Source of the DNA: JAFGNV01 sp964612485
Lineage (GTDB): Bacteria; Chloroflexota; Anaerolineae; 4572-78; J111
Length of the DNA stretch: 64,000 nucleotides
Reading direction: 5' to 3'
Assembly (NCBI GenBank): GCA_964612485.1
Contig: CAZTFF010000002.1
Location: forward strand, 62,001-126,000
The notes under the pieces were generated by a model, which was given only the letters and a program-made list of their open reading frames with translations, was not told where the DNA came from and ran no database searches. This document shows, piece after piece, positions 7,189 through 15,763 of this stretch. The first letter of the stretch is position 1. The number at the start of each line of letters is the position of its first letter. A program made the translations under genes and the position numbers.

Positions 7189-8238
7189 CTAAAAATCCGT
7201 ACTTTGAGCCGTAACTTTTTTCTTAAAAATGATAAAATCCCACACCCATTGATTGGGGTCCGCAGAATAGCTCAACGGAACAACCGGCGAAAGTTGGGTT
7301 CCATTTTGATCGGCCAAATAGACGCTCCAGGTTCCATCGGAAAACGGTCCGGGTTCAAATTTTAGATTCCCCTGTTTCACGTAATCACAATCCAAACAAT
7401 TGACCACGCTCCAGGCCCAATCGCTCAACCCACTTTCAGCGTGCGCCCCGGAGGGCACATGGTCGCCAACCACTTTCAACCCGCCGATAGGCACATTGCC
7501 TTCGCTCACGACGGCCACGTAAATATTGATCACGTGATAGGTTGTTTTTTGGAATTCTCTATTCCCGGTTTCCAGCACGGCAAACGGAAAAGAAGGCGCA
7601 GGCGTTGGGCTGGGCGGGGCCGGGGTTGCCGTTGGGGGCGGGGGCGGCGGTTGGGTGGAAACCGGCGTAGCGGTGGGCAGGAGAGTCTCAGTAGGCTGGG
7701 GGGTCGGGCTGGGGGTCATGGTCGGCACAGGCGTGGGTACATCCGTGGGATTCTGGTGTGGCGAGGGCAGGCCGGAAGCATTTATCGCCGCCACTTCCCC
7801 GGCAGGCGGATGAGGCGAATTAGGATCGGGGGTGGGGGTAAAGGTGGGACGCAGGGTTGGTGAGGGCGCGTCTGCCGCCGGCAGGCCCATCCGGGCCAGG
7901 GCCACATCGGGTCGGTTTTGCATATACGCCGCAAAAATAATGCTCCCCAACAAAAATACAAGCCCTATGAAAGCAATGGTGGCAATCGCATCAATGGTTG
8001 CCCGCGACATGCGCCAAAATTGTTGTTTTTTTACCCTTTTGCCCTGTTTTTTCTTCTTTGATTTTACCGACCGGGTCGCTCGTGTGGATTGGTTGCCCAA
8101 CCGCTGCCGCAATTCGGCCTCCAGATCGTTGATTTCAACAATTACCGGGTAGGGGGTGTTAGGACCGTAGTAAGACTGATATTTTCTTAGCTCTTCCAGC
8201 CGGTACACCTTGGCTTGAATAATCTCTTCCGGTGACAT
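7189..8238 (-). CDS. Single-pass membrane protein with Pro/Thr-rich linker
   Basis: This 349-residue protein begins with a short helical domain (MSPEEIIQAKVYRLEELRKY) and a Lys/Arg-rich stretch. One membrane helix follows near residues 86-106 (IATIAFIGLVFLLGSIIF), then a low-complexity linker rich in Pro, Thr and Ser, and an outside domain of about 130 residues (FAVLETGNREFQKTTYHVIN onward). The end QWVWDFIIFKKK may be a beta-sandwich edge. ATG 8238 is preferred because GGTGGG precedes it; an in-frame TTG at 8265 lacks support. I do not recognise a named family. It diverges from the kinase operon at 8431. Confidence 0.75.
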   Translation of the reverse strand: MSPEEIIQAKVYRLEELRKYQSYYGPNTPYPVIVEINDLEAELRQRLGNQSTRATRSVKSKKKKQGKRVKKQQFWRMSRATIDAIATIAFIGLVFLLGSIIFAAYMQNRPDVALARMGLPAADAPSPTLRPTFTPTPDPNSPHPPAGEVAAINASGLPSPHQNPTDVPTPVPTMTPSPTPQPTETLLPTATPVSTQPPPPPPTATPAPPSPTPAPSFPFAVLETGNREFQKTTYHVINIYVAVVSEGNVPIGGLKVVGDHVPSGAHAESGLSDWAWSVVNCLDCDYVKQGNLKFEPGPFSDGTWSVYLADQNGTQLSPVVPLSYSADPNQWVWDFIIFKKKVTAQSTDF

Positions 8239-8358
8239 AGCCCACCACTCAATTACTTGAAACAATTAAAGTTTACATAATAATACTATCACAAATAGAA
8301 GATTTTTACAACTTTTAGCCCGCTGGCTATACGATATTTTAATGGTTAAAAATTCCTG

Positions 8359-8387
8359 TTGCCACGCAGCGCGGGGCGTGATATACT
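8359..8387 (+). promoter_or_regulatory. Sigma70-type promoter of the kinase-regulator operon
   Basis: TTGCCA (8359-8364) and TATACT (8382-8387) are 17 bases apart. The predicted start near 8394 leaves a 37-base leader to ATG 8431. Confidence 0.75.
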
Positions 8388-8430
8388 TTTAGATATGTAA
8401 AGTCATTCACCAACTTTCAATTGAAGCCTT

Positions 8431-11187
8431 ATGTCTGACAACACCCAGTCACAAAATATGTCAGAACAAAAAACAATGCCGCCCCACATCATGCTGATTG
8501 GGGGCGAACAACAACAGATACCACCGCTGGCCGAATCGTTAACTTCAGCCGGTTTCCCAACCCGTTTGTTTCACAACACCGATGAAGCCCTGATGTATCT
8601 CTCTAAAATTGATATATTGATGATGCCGCATACGGTGGCCGAACAACCCAAATCGAGTAAATTTATTAATGCGCCCACCATTCTGGTGCTAACCGACTCT
8701 GACCCCTCAAAATTGCCGCCCTGGTTAGAAGCCCGGCATGTCTTTCTGGTTCCCTATCCTGAAACCCCGCAAACGCTTATTGATCGCCTCCCGGAATTTT
8801 TGACCCGCCGCCCCCACAACTTTGGTATCGATCCCGCTAACACTGAACATCTGGCCCTTTTGTTTGGAATTACCCAAACCTTAAACGCCCATCTGGATAT
8901 CAACGATCTTTTTGAACGCATTCTCCTGCTGACCCCGGATTTACAGGGCCACTTTGCCGCGCTGCTGATCCAGGAAGGGGACGAGATCATCTACTATCGC
9001 TCCACCGAACCGGGCCGCGAGGAACTCACCGGCCCTGCCGGGAATCACTTTGCCCAACGCCTGCTTAAAGACGGGTTGGAAGGATGGGTTTTACGCCACA
9101 ACCAGGAAACCGTTCTGCCGGATACCACCCAGGATTCCCGCTGGTTCCGAGCCTCTTACCAGCCGGAGGAACCCTACAGCGTGGTGGCGCTGCCCATCAC
9201 CCTGGAACGGGTGGAAGCCCGGGGCGTTTATGTGATCGGGCACCGAACGCCCAATTTTTTCACTACATCACACCTGCCGCTTCTCAAAGCCGCCGTCACC
9301 CAGATTGGCATGGCCATTGAAAACGCGCTGTTGTTCAAGAATCAATCGGAGCGCTCGATCCAGCTTTCCCTGATCAACAAAGTGAGCCAGGCCGCCACCT
9401 CTATTCTCAACCTTGATGTAATGCTGCGCACGGTGGTCCAGGCCATTTCCCGAAGTTTTGCTTTCCACAGCGTTTCTATTCACCTTTACAATGCCCACAC
9501 CCGCCAAACGCAGCTCAAGGCCCGGGTTGGGCCGGACCGGCAGGTCTTCATTCCGCTCTTTTCAGATCTCCCCCTCACCCACGAACTCCGCGAGGGACTC
9601 ATTGGCTGGTCGGCGGCCACCAACCGGACGATTGTGGCCAACGATGTAACCCAGGACCCTCGTTACCTCAACAGGAACAATCATAGTGAAATTCGGGCCG
9701 AGTTGTGCGTACCCATAAAATTAGGCGTAAAAACCATTGGCGTGCTGGATCTGCAAAGCATTCAGATTGATGCCTTTGACAAATACCACATTTCCGCGCT
9801 GGAAACGCTGGCCGACCAGTTAGCCATTGCCATTGAAAACGCGCGTCTTTACGATGAGATCAACCAGCACATCAAAGAACTCAAATCGCTGAACGAAATT
9901 GGTCAGGCGATCACTTCAACCCTGGATATGGAAAAAACCCTGAAACTGGTCACCGACCACACCACCCGGCTGATGGACGTAGATGCCGCCTCGGTGGCCT
10001 TGCGCGATTATGATACGGATGAAGTTTGGTTTGCCGCCGCCTCCGGCGCGGGGTCCGAGGCCGTTATCGGGTTGAGAATGCCGTTGGGGCAGGGACTGGC
10101 CGGCTGGGTGGCGGCCCAGGGCGAAGCCGTGATTGTGCCCGATGTCTACACCGACAACCGTTTCTTCAAAGAAGTGGATAAATACAGCGGGTTCACTACC
10201 GAATCGATCCTGTGCGTTCCCCTGCAAACCAAAGGCCGGACCATTGGCGCCATTGAGGTGATGAACAAACGAGAGGGGACTTTTGGTCTTGAAGACCAAA
10301 ACCTGCTGCAATCGCTGGCGATTTCCGCCGCAACCGCCATTGAAAACGCTCAACTTTATGAAGAACAGGCCCACACCATCCAAAGGCTGGCCGAAACGCA
10401 CAACCAACTTGTCCAGAGCGCCAAATTGGCCGCGGTTGGCGAGCTGGCGGCGGGCGCGGCCCACGAAATCAACAATCCGCTGACCACCATCATCAACCTG
10501 ACCAGCCTGCTGCTCGACACTGCTACTCCTGCTCCCAAAGCAGAACGGCTGGAAGATTTGCGCACCATCCACGCCGAAGCAGGCCGCACTCGCGATATTG
10601 TCCGCAATTTGCTGGATTTTGCCCGCGCCGATGCGCCCAAAGGCGAACCCGTCGATTTTAACCAGTTAATTGAGGATGCGCTGCTTCTGGTTTATACCAA
10701 GAGCGTCAGCAAAACCATCAAACTTGATAAGCAACTTTCGCCGCTGCCCAGCATTGTGCTGGATATCAACCAGATGAAACAGGTTGTGGTCAATCTGCTC
10801 TACAATGCGGTTCAAGCTATGCAGGATAACGGCGAAAAACCGGCCATTTTATCTCTGGCTACCTATCCCGATACAAACACGACTATTTCTACCCCTAATT
10901 ACCCATCATCAGCCAAAAACAGTGAATTTGGAGATAAAAATCCGTCCATTGTTTTCCAGATCAGCGATACCGGCCACGGCATCCAGCCGGAGCATCTGGA
11001 CAAAATTTTCGATCCCTTCTTTACCACCAAAGAAGTGGGGCAGGGAACCGGTTTGGGTTTATCCATAAGCTATGGTATTGTTAAAAAACACGGGGGCAAT
11101 ATCAGCGTTCAGAGCAAACCCGGCGAAGGATCAACCTTTACTTTAACCCTTACCGGCGTTAAACCCCTTCTTAACGAGGCCGAATGA
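8431..11187 (+). CDS. GAF-domain sensor histidine kinase
   Basis: This is a 918-residue cytoplasmic kinase with no membrane segment. Residues about 20-130 resemble a receiver fold that has lost its acidic pocket and phospho-Asp, so it is probably a docking domain. Three GAF domains follow (about 145-300, 310-480, 490-645). The dimerisation domain carries His678 in AAHEINNPL, and the ATPase domain shows NLLYNAVQAM, DTGHGI and GTGLGLSISYGIVKKHGG. GAF domains typically bind small ligands or chromophores; none can be named here. It overlaps the next kinase gene by 4 bases (ATGA) and lies behind a good promoter. Confidence 0.92.
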   Translation: MSDNTQSQNMSEQKTMPPHIMLIGGEQQQIPPLAESLTSAGFPTRLFHNTDEALMYLSKIDILMMPHTVAEQPKSSKFINAPTILVLTDSDPSKLPPWLEARHVFLVPYPETPQTLIDRLPEFLTRRPHNFGIDPANTEHLALLFGITQTLNAHLDINDLFERILLLTPDLQGHFAALLIQEGDEIIYYRSTEPGREELTGPAGNHFAQRLLKDGLEGWVLRHNQETVLPDTTQDSRWFRASYQPEEPYSVVALPITLERVEARGVYVIGHRTPNFFTTSHLPLLKAAVTQIGMAIENALLFKNQSERSIQLSLINKVSQAATSILNLDVMLRTVVQAISRSFAFHSVSIHLYNAHTRQTQLKARVGPDRQVFIPLFSDLPLTHELREGLIGWSAATNRTIVANDVTQDPRYLNRNNHSEIRAELCVPIKLGVKTIGVLDLQSIQIDAFDKYHISALETLADQLAIAIENARLYDEINQHIKELKSLNEIGQAITSTLDMEKTLKLVTDHTTRLMDVDAASVALRDYDTDEVWFAAASGAGSEAVIGLRMPLGQGLAGWVAAQGEAVIVPDVYTDNRFFKEVDKYSGFTTESILCVPLQTKGRTIGAIEVMNKREGTFGLEDQNLLQSLAISAATAIENAQLYEEQAHTIQRLAETHNQLVQSAKLAAVGELAAGAAHEINNPLTTIINLTSLLLDTATPAPKAERLEDLRTIHAEAGRTRDIVRNLLDFARADAPKGEPVDFNQLIEDALLLVYTKSVSKTIKLDKQLSPLPSIVLDINQMKQVVVNLLYNAVQAMQDNGEKPAILSLATYPDTNTTISTPNYPSSAKNSEFGDKNPSIVFQISDTGHGIQPEHLDKIFDPFFTTKEVGQGTGLGLSISYGIVKKHGGNISVQSKPGEGSTFTLTLTGVKPLLNEAE

Positions 11188-13175
11188 CGCACGAAAGAAT
11201 TTTGGTTGTAGATGATGAAAAAGGCGTGGTGCAATCCTGTGTCCGCATTTTACAGCGACAGGGCTTTGTTGTCGCGGGCATGACCGACAGCCGGGATGTG
11301 CCCCACCTGCTCAAACAAAAAACTTTTGATGTCCTTTTAACCGACATTCGCATGCCCAAACTGGACGGGCTGCAACTCCTGCGCGTGGCTAAAGAAATTG
11401 ACCCGCACCTGACCGTGGTGTTGATCACCGGTTACGGCACTATGGAAGATACGATCAAAGCCATTCACCTGGGCGCGCACGGCTTTTTGATGAAACCGTT
11501 TGAAACGGAAGACCTGGTAGCCACTATTGAAGACAGCCTGGCCCGGCGCACCTTGCTGAGAGACAGCCTGCGCCTGCAAACCCTGCTCCCGCTTCTGGAA
11601 ATCAACAAAACATTGCAGGGCGCGGAAGACGCCACCACCCTGGCCCGCCGGGTGCTGGATATTGCCCTGCGGGAAACCCGGGCCGCCCGCTTAACATGGC
11701 TGAACCGGCCCAAAAGACAAGACCCTGAAGCCGGAAAAAACAAACTGGTCGAAATTGCCGTTGTTGGCAATCAGACGCAGGAATCCAACCTGCCACCGGC
11801 AGCGTTTGAGCAGGTTTTGGCCCAGGCCCAACCGGTCTGGCTGCTGGCCGACGGCGCTCTGATCGACAAAATAGAAGGCCAGGCCACCATTGTGGGCGCG
11901 CTGCTGCCGATTTTGATCAAAGGTGAAGTTGCCGGCCTGCTTACCGCCGAAACCGGGCAGGCAAGCCGAGCGCCCTTCGATCCCATCAGCCTGGAACTGC
12001 TCTCGGTGCTGGTGGGGCACCTGGCGATGATCATAGAAAACGTGCAGCTCTTTGACCAGACCCGGCGCTTGCACGCTTTTAATGAAGACATCATCCGCAA
12101 TATGACCAACGGATTAATTGCCATCAACGAACAACATTTAATTACCGCCTTCAATCCGGCGGCGGGCGCGATGCTGGGCTGCAAACCGGCGGACCTGTTA
12201 GACCAATCGTTTGAAACAACGCTGCTTGGCACCGGAAAATTGGGGGAGAGCTTCCAAAAAACGCTGACCACCGGCCAGGCCGATGCCCGCCAGGAAATCA
12301 CCATGCCGCGCGCCGATGGCAGTGAACTCCCCATCTCGGTCAAAACAGCCCCCCTGCTGGCCGGGGACAATAATAACCAGACTGCCGGTGTTGTCGGTGT
12401 TTTGGAAGATTTGAGCGAACGCAAGGCCATGGAGGAGGAACGCCGCCGGTTAGACCGTCTGGCGGCGCTGGGAGAGATGTCGGCGGTGGTGGCGCACGAA
12501 ATTCGCAATCCAATCGCCAGTATTGCTGCCGGGGTTGAATATCTTTCCGCAAAAATGGCTCCCGACTCGGCGGAAGCGCAGGGCGCGGCCATGATCCAAA
12601 CCGAGATCCAGCGGGTTAACCGTATTTTAGAGGATATTTTGTTTGTGGCGCGCCCTTTCCAACTGAATCTGTCGGTTGAGTCTCTGGCTGAGATCATTGA
12701 AGATGTGGTTCGACGCTGCCGGCCCCAAACTCAAACCGGGCAGGTAGAGATTTTTACAATTTACGATCCGGCGATTCCTGCCCTGAAAGTGGACCGGCAG
12801 CGGCTGGATCAGGTGTTTACCAACCTCATTATCAATGCCACCCAGGCGATGCAAACACCCGATCTACCCACCGAAGTTCGCCGCCTGGTCATCGAAACCG
12901 GTCTGGTTTCCCCGGCGGAACATCCCGGCTCAGAAAATCAAGCGAAACACGTGGTTATCACCTTTACCGACACCGGCCCCGGCATTTCCGCCGAGGCGCA
13001 ACAACGCATTTTTGAACCCTTTTTTACCACCAAAGCGCGGGGCACCGGCCTGGGCCTCAGTGTGGCCCGCCGGGTGATGGAAGAACATCAAGGCGCCATC
13101 AAAATTGATGCGGACCACCCCAACGGAACCCGTTTTATCATAACCTTGCCCATACCACGGGAGGAAGTATTGTGA
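11184..13175 (+). CDS. Hybrid histidine kinase, REC-GAF-PAS-HisKA-HATPase
   Basis: This 663-residue protein starts with a complete receiver domain (acid pocket D10 D11, phospho-acceptor D54 in LLTDIRMPKLDG, Lys in MKPFE). A GAF-like domain (about 130-290), a PAS domain (about 300-415; NMTNGLIAINEQ) and a kinase core with His438 in AHEIRNPIASIAAG follow. The ATPase domain has NLIINATQAM, DTGPGIS and GTGLGLSVARRVMEEHQG. The N-terminal receiver suggests that phosphoryl input from the upstream kinase controls this second kinase. ATGA overlap with the upstream gene and GTGA overlap with the downstream one indicate tight co-expression. Confidence 0.92.
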   Translation: MTHERILVVDDEKGVVQSCVRILQRQGFVVAGMTDSRDVPHLLKQKTFDVLLTDIRMPKLDGLQLLRVAKEIDPHLTVVLITGYGTMEDTIKAIHLGAHGFLMKPFETEDLVATIEDSLARRTLLRDSLRLQTLLPLLEINKTLQGAEDATTLARRVLDIALRETRAARLTWLNRPKRQDPEAGKNKLVEIAVVGNQTQESNLPPAAFEQVLAQAQPVWLLADGALIDKIEGQATIVGALLPILIKGEVAGLLTAETGQASRAPFDPISLELLSVLVGHLAMIIENVQLFDQTRRLHAFNEDIIRNMTNGLIAINEQHLITAFNPAAGAMLGCKPADLLDQSFETTLLGTGKLGESFQKTLTTGQADARQEITMPRADGSELPISVKTAPLLAGDNNNQTAGVVGVLEDLSERKAMEEERRRLDRLAALGEMSAVVAHEIRNPIASIAAGVEYLSAKMAPDSAEAQGAAMIQTEIQRVNRILEDILFVARPFQLNLSVESLAEIIEDVVRRCRPQTQTGQVEIFTIYDPAIPALKVDRQRLDQVFTNLIINATQAMQTPDLPTEVRRLVIETGLVSPAEHPGSENQAKHVVITFTDTGPGISAEAQQRIFEPFFTTKARGTGLGLSVARRVMEEHQGAIKIDADHPNGTRFIITLPIPREEVL

Positions 13176-13879
13176 CGCACCATATTCTGGTTATAGACGA
13201 CGAAGACACCCTGCGCCATTTTCTGCGTTTGACCCTGCAAGACGAGGGCTACCAGGTAACAACTGCCGCCGAGGGACGCACCGCCCTGGAACTGATTGCC
13301 AGCCACAGGTTTGATGTAGCCCTGGTAGACCTGCGGCTCACCGACATGGACGGCCTGGATATTGTCCGGCATCTGCGGCAGGTGTCTCCTCAAACCAGTG
13401 TTATTATTTTGACGGCGTATGCCTCGCTGGATTCATCTATTGAAGCCCTGCGCCAAGGCGCGCACGACTATTTAATTAAACCCTTTCAAAATGCAGATTT
13501 GCTGGCCAGCGTGGCCGATGGCATTGCCCGCCAAACCGCCCAGCCGCCGCGCCTTGGCTCAGAAAATACCGGCGTGCTGGAAATCAAAGACATCCGGCTC
13601 GATCTCAACAGCCGCCAGGTAGACCGGGATGAAGATCCGATCAACCTGACCCCCACCGAATTTGATATTCTGGCCACGCTTATGGCCAACCCCAACACCG
13701 CCATCGACGCCATCACCCTCATCAAACACGTGCGCGGCTACGAAGCCACCGAAGCCGACGCGCGGGCCATTGCCCGGGTTCATGTCCACCGGCTGCGCCA
13801 AAAATTAGAATACGACCCGGCCAATCCGCAATACGTGGCCACGGTGGCCGGCGGGCGCTATTTAATGAGCACCGAATAA
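13172..13879 (+). CDS. OmpR/PhoB-type response regulator
   Basis: This 235-residue protein has an N-terminal receiver (D9 D10, phospho-acceptor D53 in LVDLRLTDMDG, Lys in IKPFQ). Its C-terminal winged helix has the features of Trans_reg_C (INLTPTEFDILATLM, ARVHVHRLRQKLEYDP, VAGGRYLM). It is the likely DNA-binding output of the two preceding kinases. The GTG start at 13172 overlaps the upstream stop codon and has GAGGAAG in front. No target promoter can be identified from the window. Confidence 0.93.
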   Translation: MTHHILVIDDEDTLRHFLRLTLQDEGYQVTTAAEGRTALELIASHRFDVALVDLRLTDMDGLDIVRHLRQVSPQTSVIILTAYASLDSSIEALRQGAHDYLIKPFQNADLLASVADGIARQTAQPPRLGSENTGVLEIKDIRLDLNSRQVDRDEDPINLTPTEFDILATLMANPNTAIDAITLIKHVRGYEATEADARAIARVHVHRLRQKLEYDPANPQYVATVAGGRYLMSTE

Positions 13880-14107
13880 TTACGGCTGAGACCGAAACAC
13901 TGAGACTCCCGGCTTTCGGTATATTTTTTCTTCTCCGCAACCAGGCGCTTTCATTTGATTTTCAAATCTCCCCTATTTCCAGAACTGTAACTAACCTGTA
14001 ACCACAGACAAAGCTGTTTTGTGTTATATTAAATTAGGGTCGATAAATCTAAGGCCCTGTAACCGGGTGTTTTGCGGCCTAAACGGATCATACGTTCCGA
14101 TTTTCTG

Positions 14108-14190
14108 GAGTCCGCTAAGGGCCGCTAAATAATGCGAAGGAAATTTTAGCGTAACTTGGCGCCCCCACTATAGTGGGCCTTTGCGGACTC
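14108..14190. repeat. Long imperfect palindromic element in the 13880-14276 gap
   Basis: GAGTCCGCTAAGGGCC (14108-14123) pairs with GGGCCTTTGCGGACTC (14175-14190) with one mismatch or bulge. Inside lie the GCTAAATAATGCGAAGG and TTTTAGCGTAAC blocks and a perfect 14-bp palindrome CCCACTATAGTGGG (14164-14177). It resembles the non-coding, dispersed GCTAAG/GCGGACT-type repeats of many Chloroflexota genomes. The rest of this 397-base gap shows no gene. The next gene has AAGGAG 8 bases before its ATG. Confidence 0.55.
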
Positions 14191-14276
14191 TGTTTGCACC
14201 GACTGCTAAAAACCCGGAATGAATTTGCGAAGCACTGTATCAAGGCTGTTTCCGCCCACCTGCAAGGAGCACCATT

Positions 14277-14720
14277 ATGCCAGATCAGGCCGGCAGGCCC
14301 AAGCGCATCTTAATTGTTGATGATGAATCGACCCTGGTTTTCTTCTTAAAGCAAGGACTCCAGGAGTCCGGCCTGTCATGCCTGGTCGAAGATGCCGCCT
14401 CCGGCGAAGATGCGGTGACAAAATTAACCTATAACCGGTACGATGTTCTGGTCACAGATTTAAAGATGCCCGGCATCAACGGTTTTACCTTGCTGGAAGT
14501 AGCGCGTTCGCTAAATCCCAATATACATATTATTTTGATGACGGCTTTCGGCTCGCCGGAGGTGCAGAAAGAGGCCAAACGCCTTGACGTAGACGGCTAT
14601 CTGACCAAACCGTTTCCCACCGCGCACTTACAAACCATCATCGAGCAGGCGTTAGCTAAAAACGAACCGGTTAACGAAGCCGGCTTACCAGGTTTTACAC
14701 CGGCAAAAGACACGAAATGA
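14277..14720 (+). CDS. Single-domain response regulator
   Basis: This 147-residue receiver protein has no output domain: acid pocket D15 D16, phospho-acceptor D61 (VTDLKMPGING), switch Thr in LMTAFGS, Lys in LTKPFP. About 25 C-terminal residues form a Pro-rich tail. Stand-alone receivers act as phosphate shuttles or bind protein partners. It is the first of three consecutive receivers that precede the GAF-array genes. AAGGAG precedes ATG 14277. Confidence 0.92.
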   Translation: MPDQAGRPKRILIVDDESTLVFFLKQGLQESGLSCLVEDAASGEDAVTKLTYNRYDVLVTDLKMPGINGFTLLEVARSLNPNIHIILMTAFGSPEVQKEAKRLDVDGYLTKPFPTAHLQTIIEQALAKNEPVNEAGLPGFTPAKDTK

Positions 14721-14757
14721 AAATACATTAACCCCACCCGAGGAGGCCAGACCTGTT

Positions 14758-15135
14758 ATGGGCAAAGCCAGAATTCTATACATTGAAGACAATATCGACA
14801 ATATGACCCTGGTTAAACGCGTGTTGGAAATAGAAGGGTATGAAGTGATTTCCGCTGAAACAGGAAAAGAAGGCTTAAACAAAGCGCAAACCAACGAGCT
14901 TGATATTGTTATCACCGACATCAATTTGCCGGATGTTGACGGCTATGAAGTAACCAAACAATTAAAAAACAACAAAAAAACCGCCCATATCCCCGTCGTA
15001 GCCATGACCGCAAACGTCATGCAAAAACATCGCGAAAATGTAGTAGCGGCCGGGTGTGATGGTTTTATCTCCAAACCCATCGATATCGATGAACTCCCCG
15101 CCCAAATCGAACATTATCTGAAAGGTGTATCTTGA
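14758..15135 (+). CDS. DivK/CheY-like single-domain response regulator
   Basis: This 125-residue receiver shows E10 D11, phospho-acceptor D54 (ITDINLPDVDG), AMTAN and SKPID. The pattern TAHIPVVAMTA...GCDGFISKPID is that of DivK-type receivers and of receivers of hybrid kinases. A GAGGAGG motif precedes the ATG. Its stop codon overlaps the next start (TGATG), so the two receivers are translated together. Confidence 0.92.
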   Translation: MGKARILYIEDNIDNMTLVKRVLEIEGYEVISAETGKEGLNKAQTNELDIVITDINLPDVDGYEVTKQLKNNKKTAHIPVVAMTANVMQKHRENVVAAGCDGFISKPIDIDELPAQIEHYLKGVS

Positions 15136-15578
15136 TGGCAGAAACAGCGACCCAAATCAAAAAGAAGCCGATAGACCCTAAAGACGCTTATGTGCTGGTG
15201 GTAGAAGATAACCTGCAAAACCTGGTACTCATTGCCCGGCTGTTAGCTTTTATCGGCGTGAGACGTTACGAATGGAAAGCCTCGGGCTGGCAGGTGCTGG
15301 AGTTTGCCGATACCATGCCCCAGGTTGATCTGGTGCTTATGGATCTTCACCTGCCGTACCAGGATGGTTACGAAGCGCTGGATAAACTGCGCAGCGACCC
15401 CCGCTTTACCGAAACACGCGTTGTCGCTGTGACCGCCGATGCGAACCCCGCCACCATGGAAAAAGTTAGAAAAGCCGGATTTGATGGCTTTTTAGGTAAA
15501 CCCATTGATCCCGATAAGTTTCCAGACCAGATCATTCAGATTTTACAGGGAGAAAATGTTTGGGATTTGGGGTATTAA
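15135..15578 (+). CDS. Single-domain response regulator with inserted loop
   Basis: This 147-residue receiver has a 17-residue N-terminal extension, acid pocket E24 D25, an extra segment around RRYEWKASGW, phospho-acceptor D70 (LMDLHLPYQDG), AVTAD and GKPID. ATG 15135, overlapping the preceding TGA, is chosen over TTG 15132. The insertion between helix 1 and strand 2 could change partner choice. It probably works with the GAF-array proteins immediately downstream. Confidence 0.9.
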   Translation: MAETATQIKKKPIDPKDAYVLVVEDNLQNLVLIARLLAFIGVRRYEWKASGWQVLEFADTMPQVDLVLMDLHLPYQDGYEALDKLRSDPRFTETRVVAVTADANPATMEKVRKAGFDGFLGKPIDPDKFPDQIIQILQGENVWDLGY

Positions 15579-15616
15579 GGAATGAGAATTAACTAACTTC
15601 TCCAATTCGCCGGGAT

Positions 15617-15640
15617 ATTAGAGATTAGAGATTAGAGATT
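15617..15640. repeat. Short GAGATTA tandem repeat
   Basis: Three copies of a 7-base unit (TTAGAGATTAGAGATTAGAG and flanks) lie between the receiver gene and the GAF-array gene. Confidence 0.4.
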
Positions 15641-15763
15641 TCAGACTAAAAATTTCCCAATCGCTAATATTCCAAATATGGAAGTGGTTTATTTCTCATC
15701 CAAAATTATATTCTGTAAGTTAAAAATTGAGCAGCCCATTTAGCAGCAAAGTTGAGAATTATT

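Noticed and set aside
7160..7195. AAATCCTGTTAACCCTGTC near the end of the membrane-protein gene
   Set aside because: It resembles a widespread dispersed repeat fragment, but it is too short and single here to call as an element.
12340..12697. Minus-strand frames opposite the hybrid kinase
   Set aside because: No initiation signal or family resemblance; the + strand codes a complete kinase through the region.
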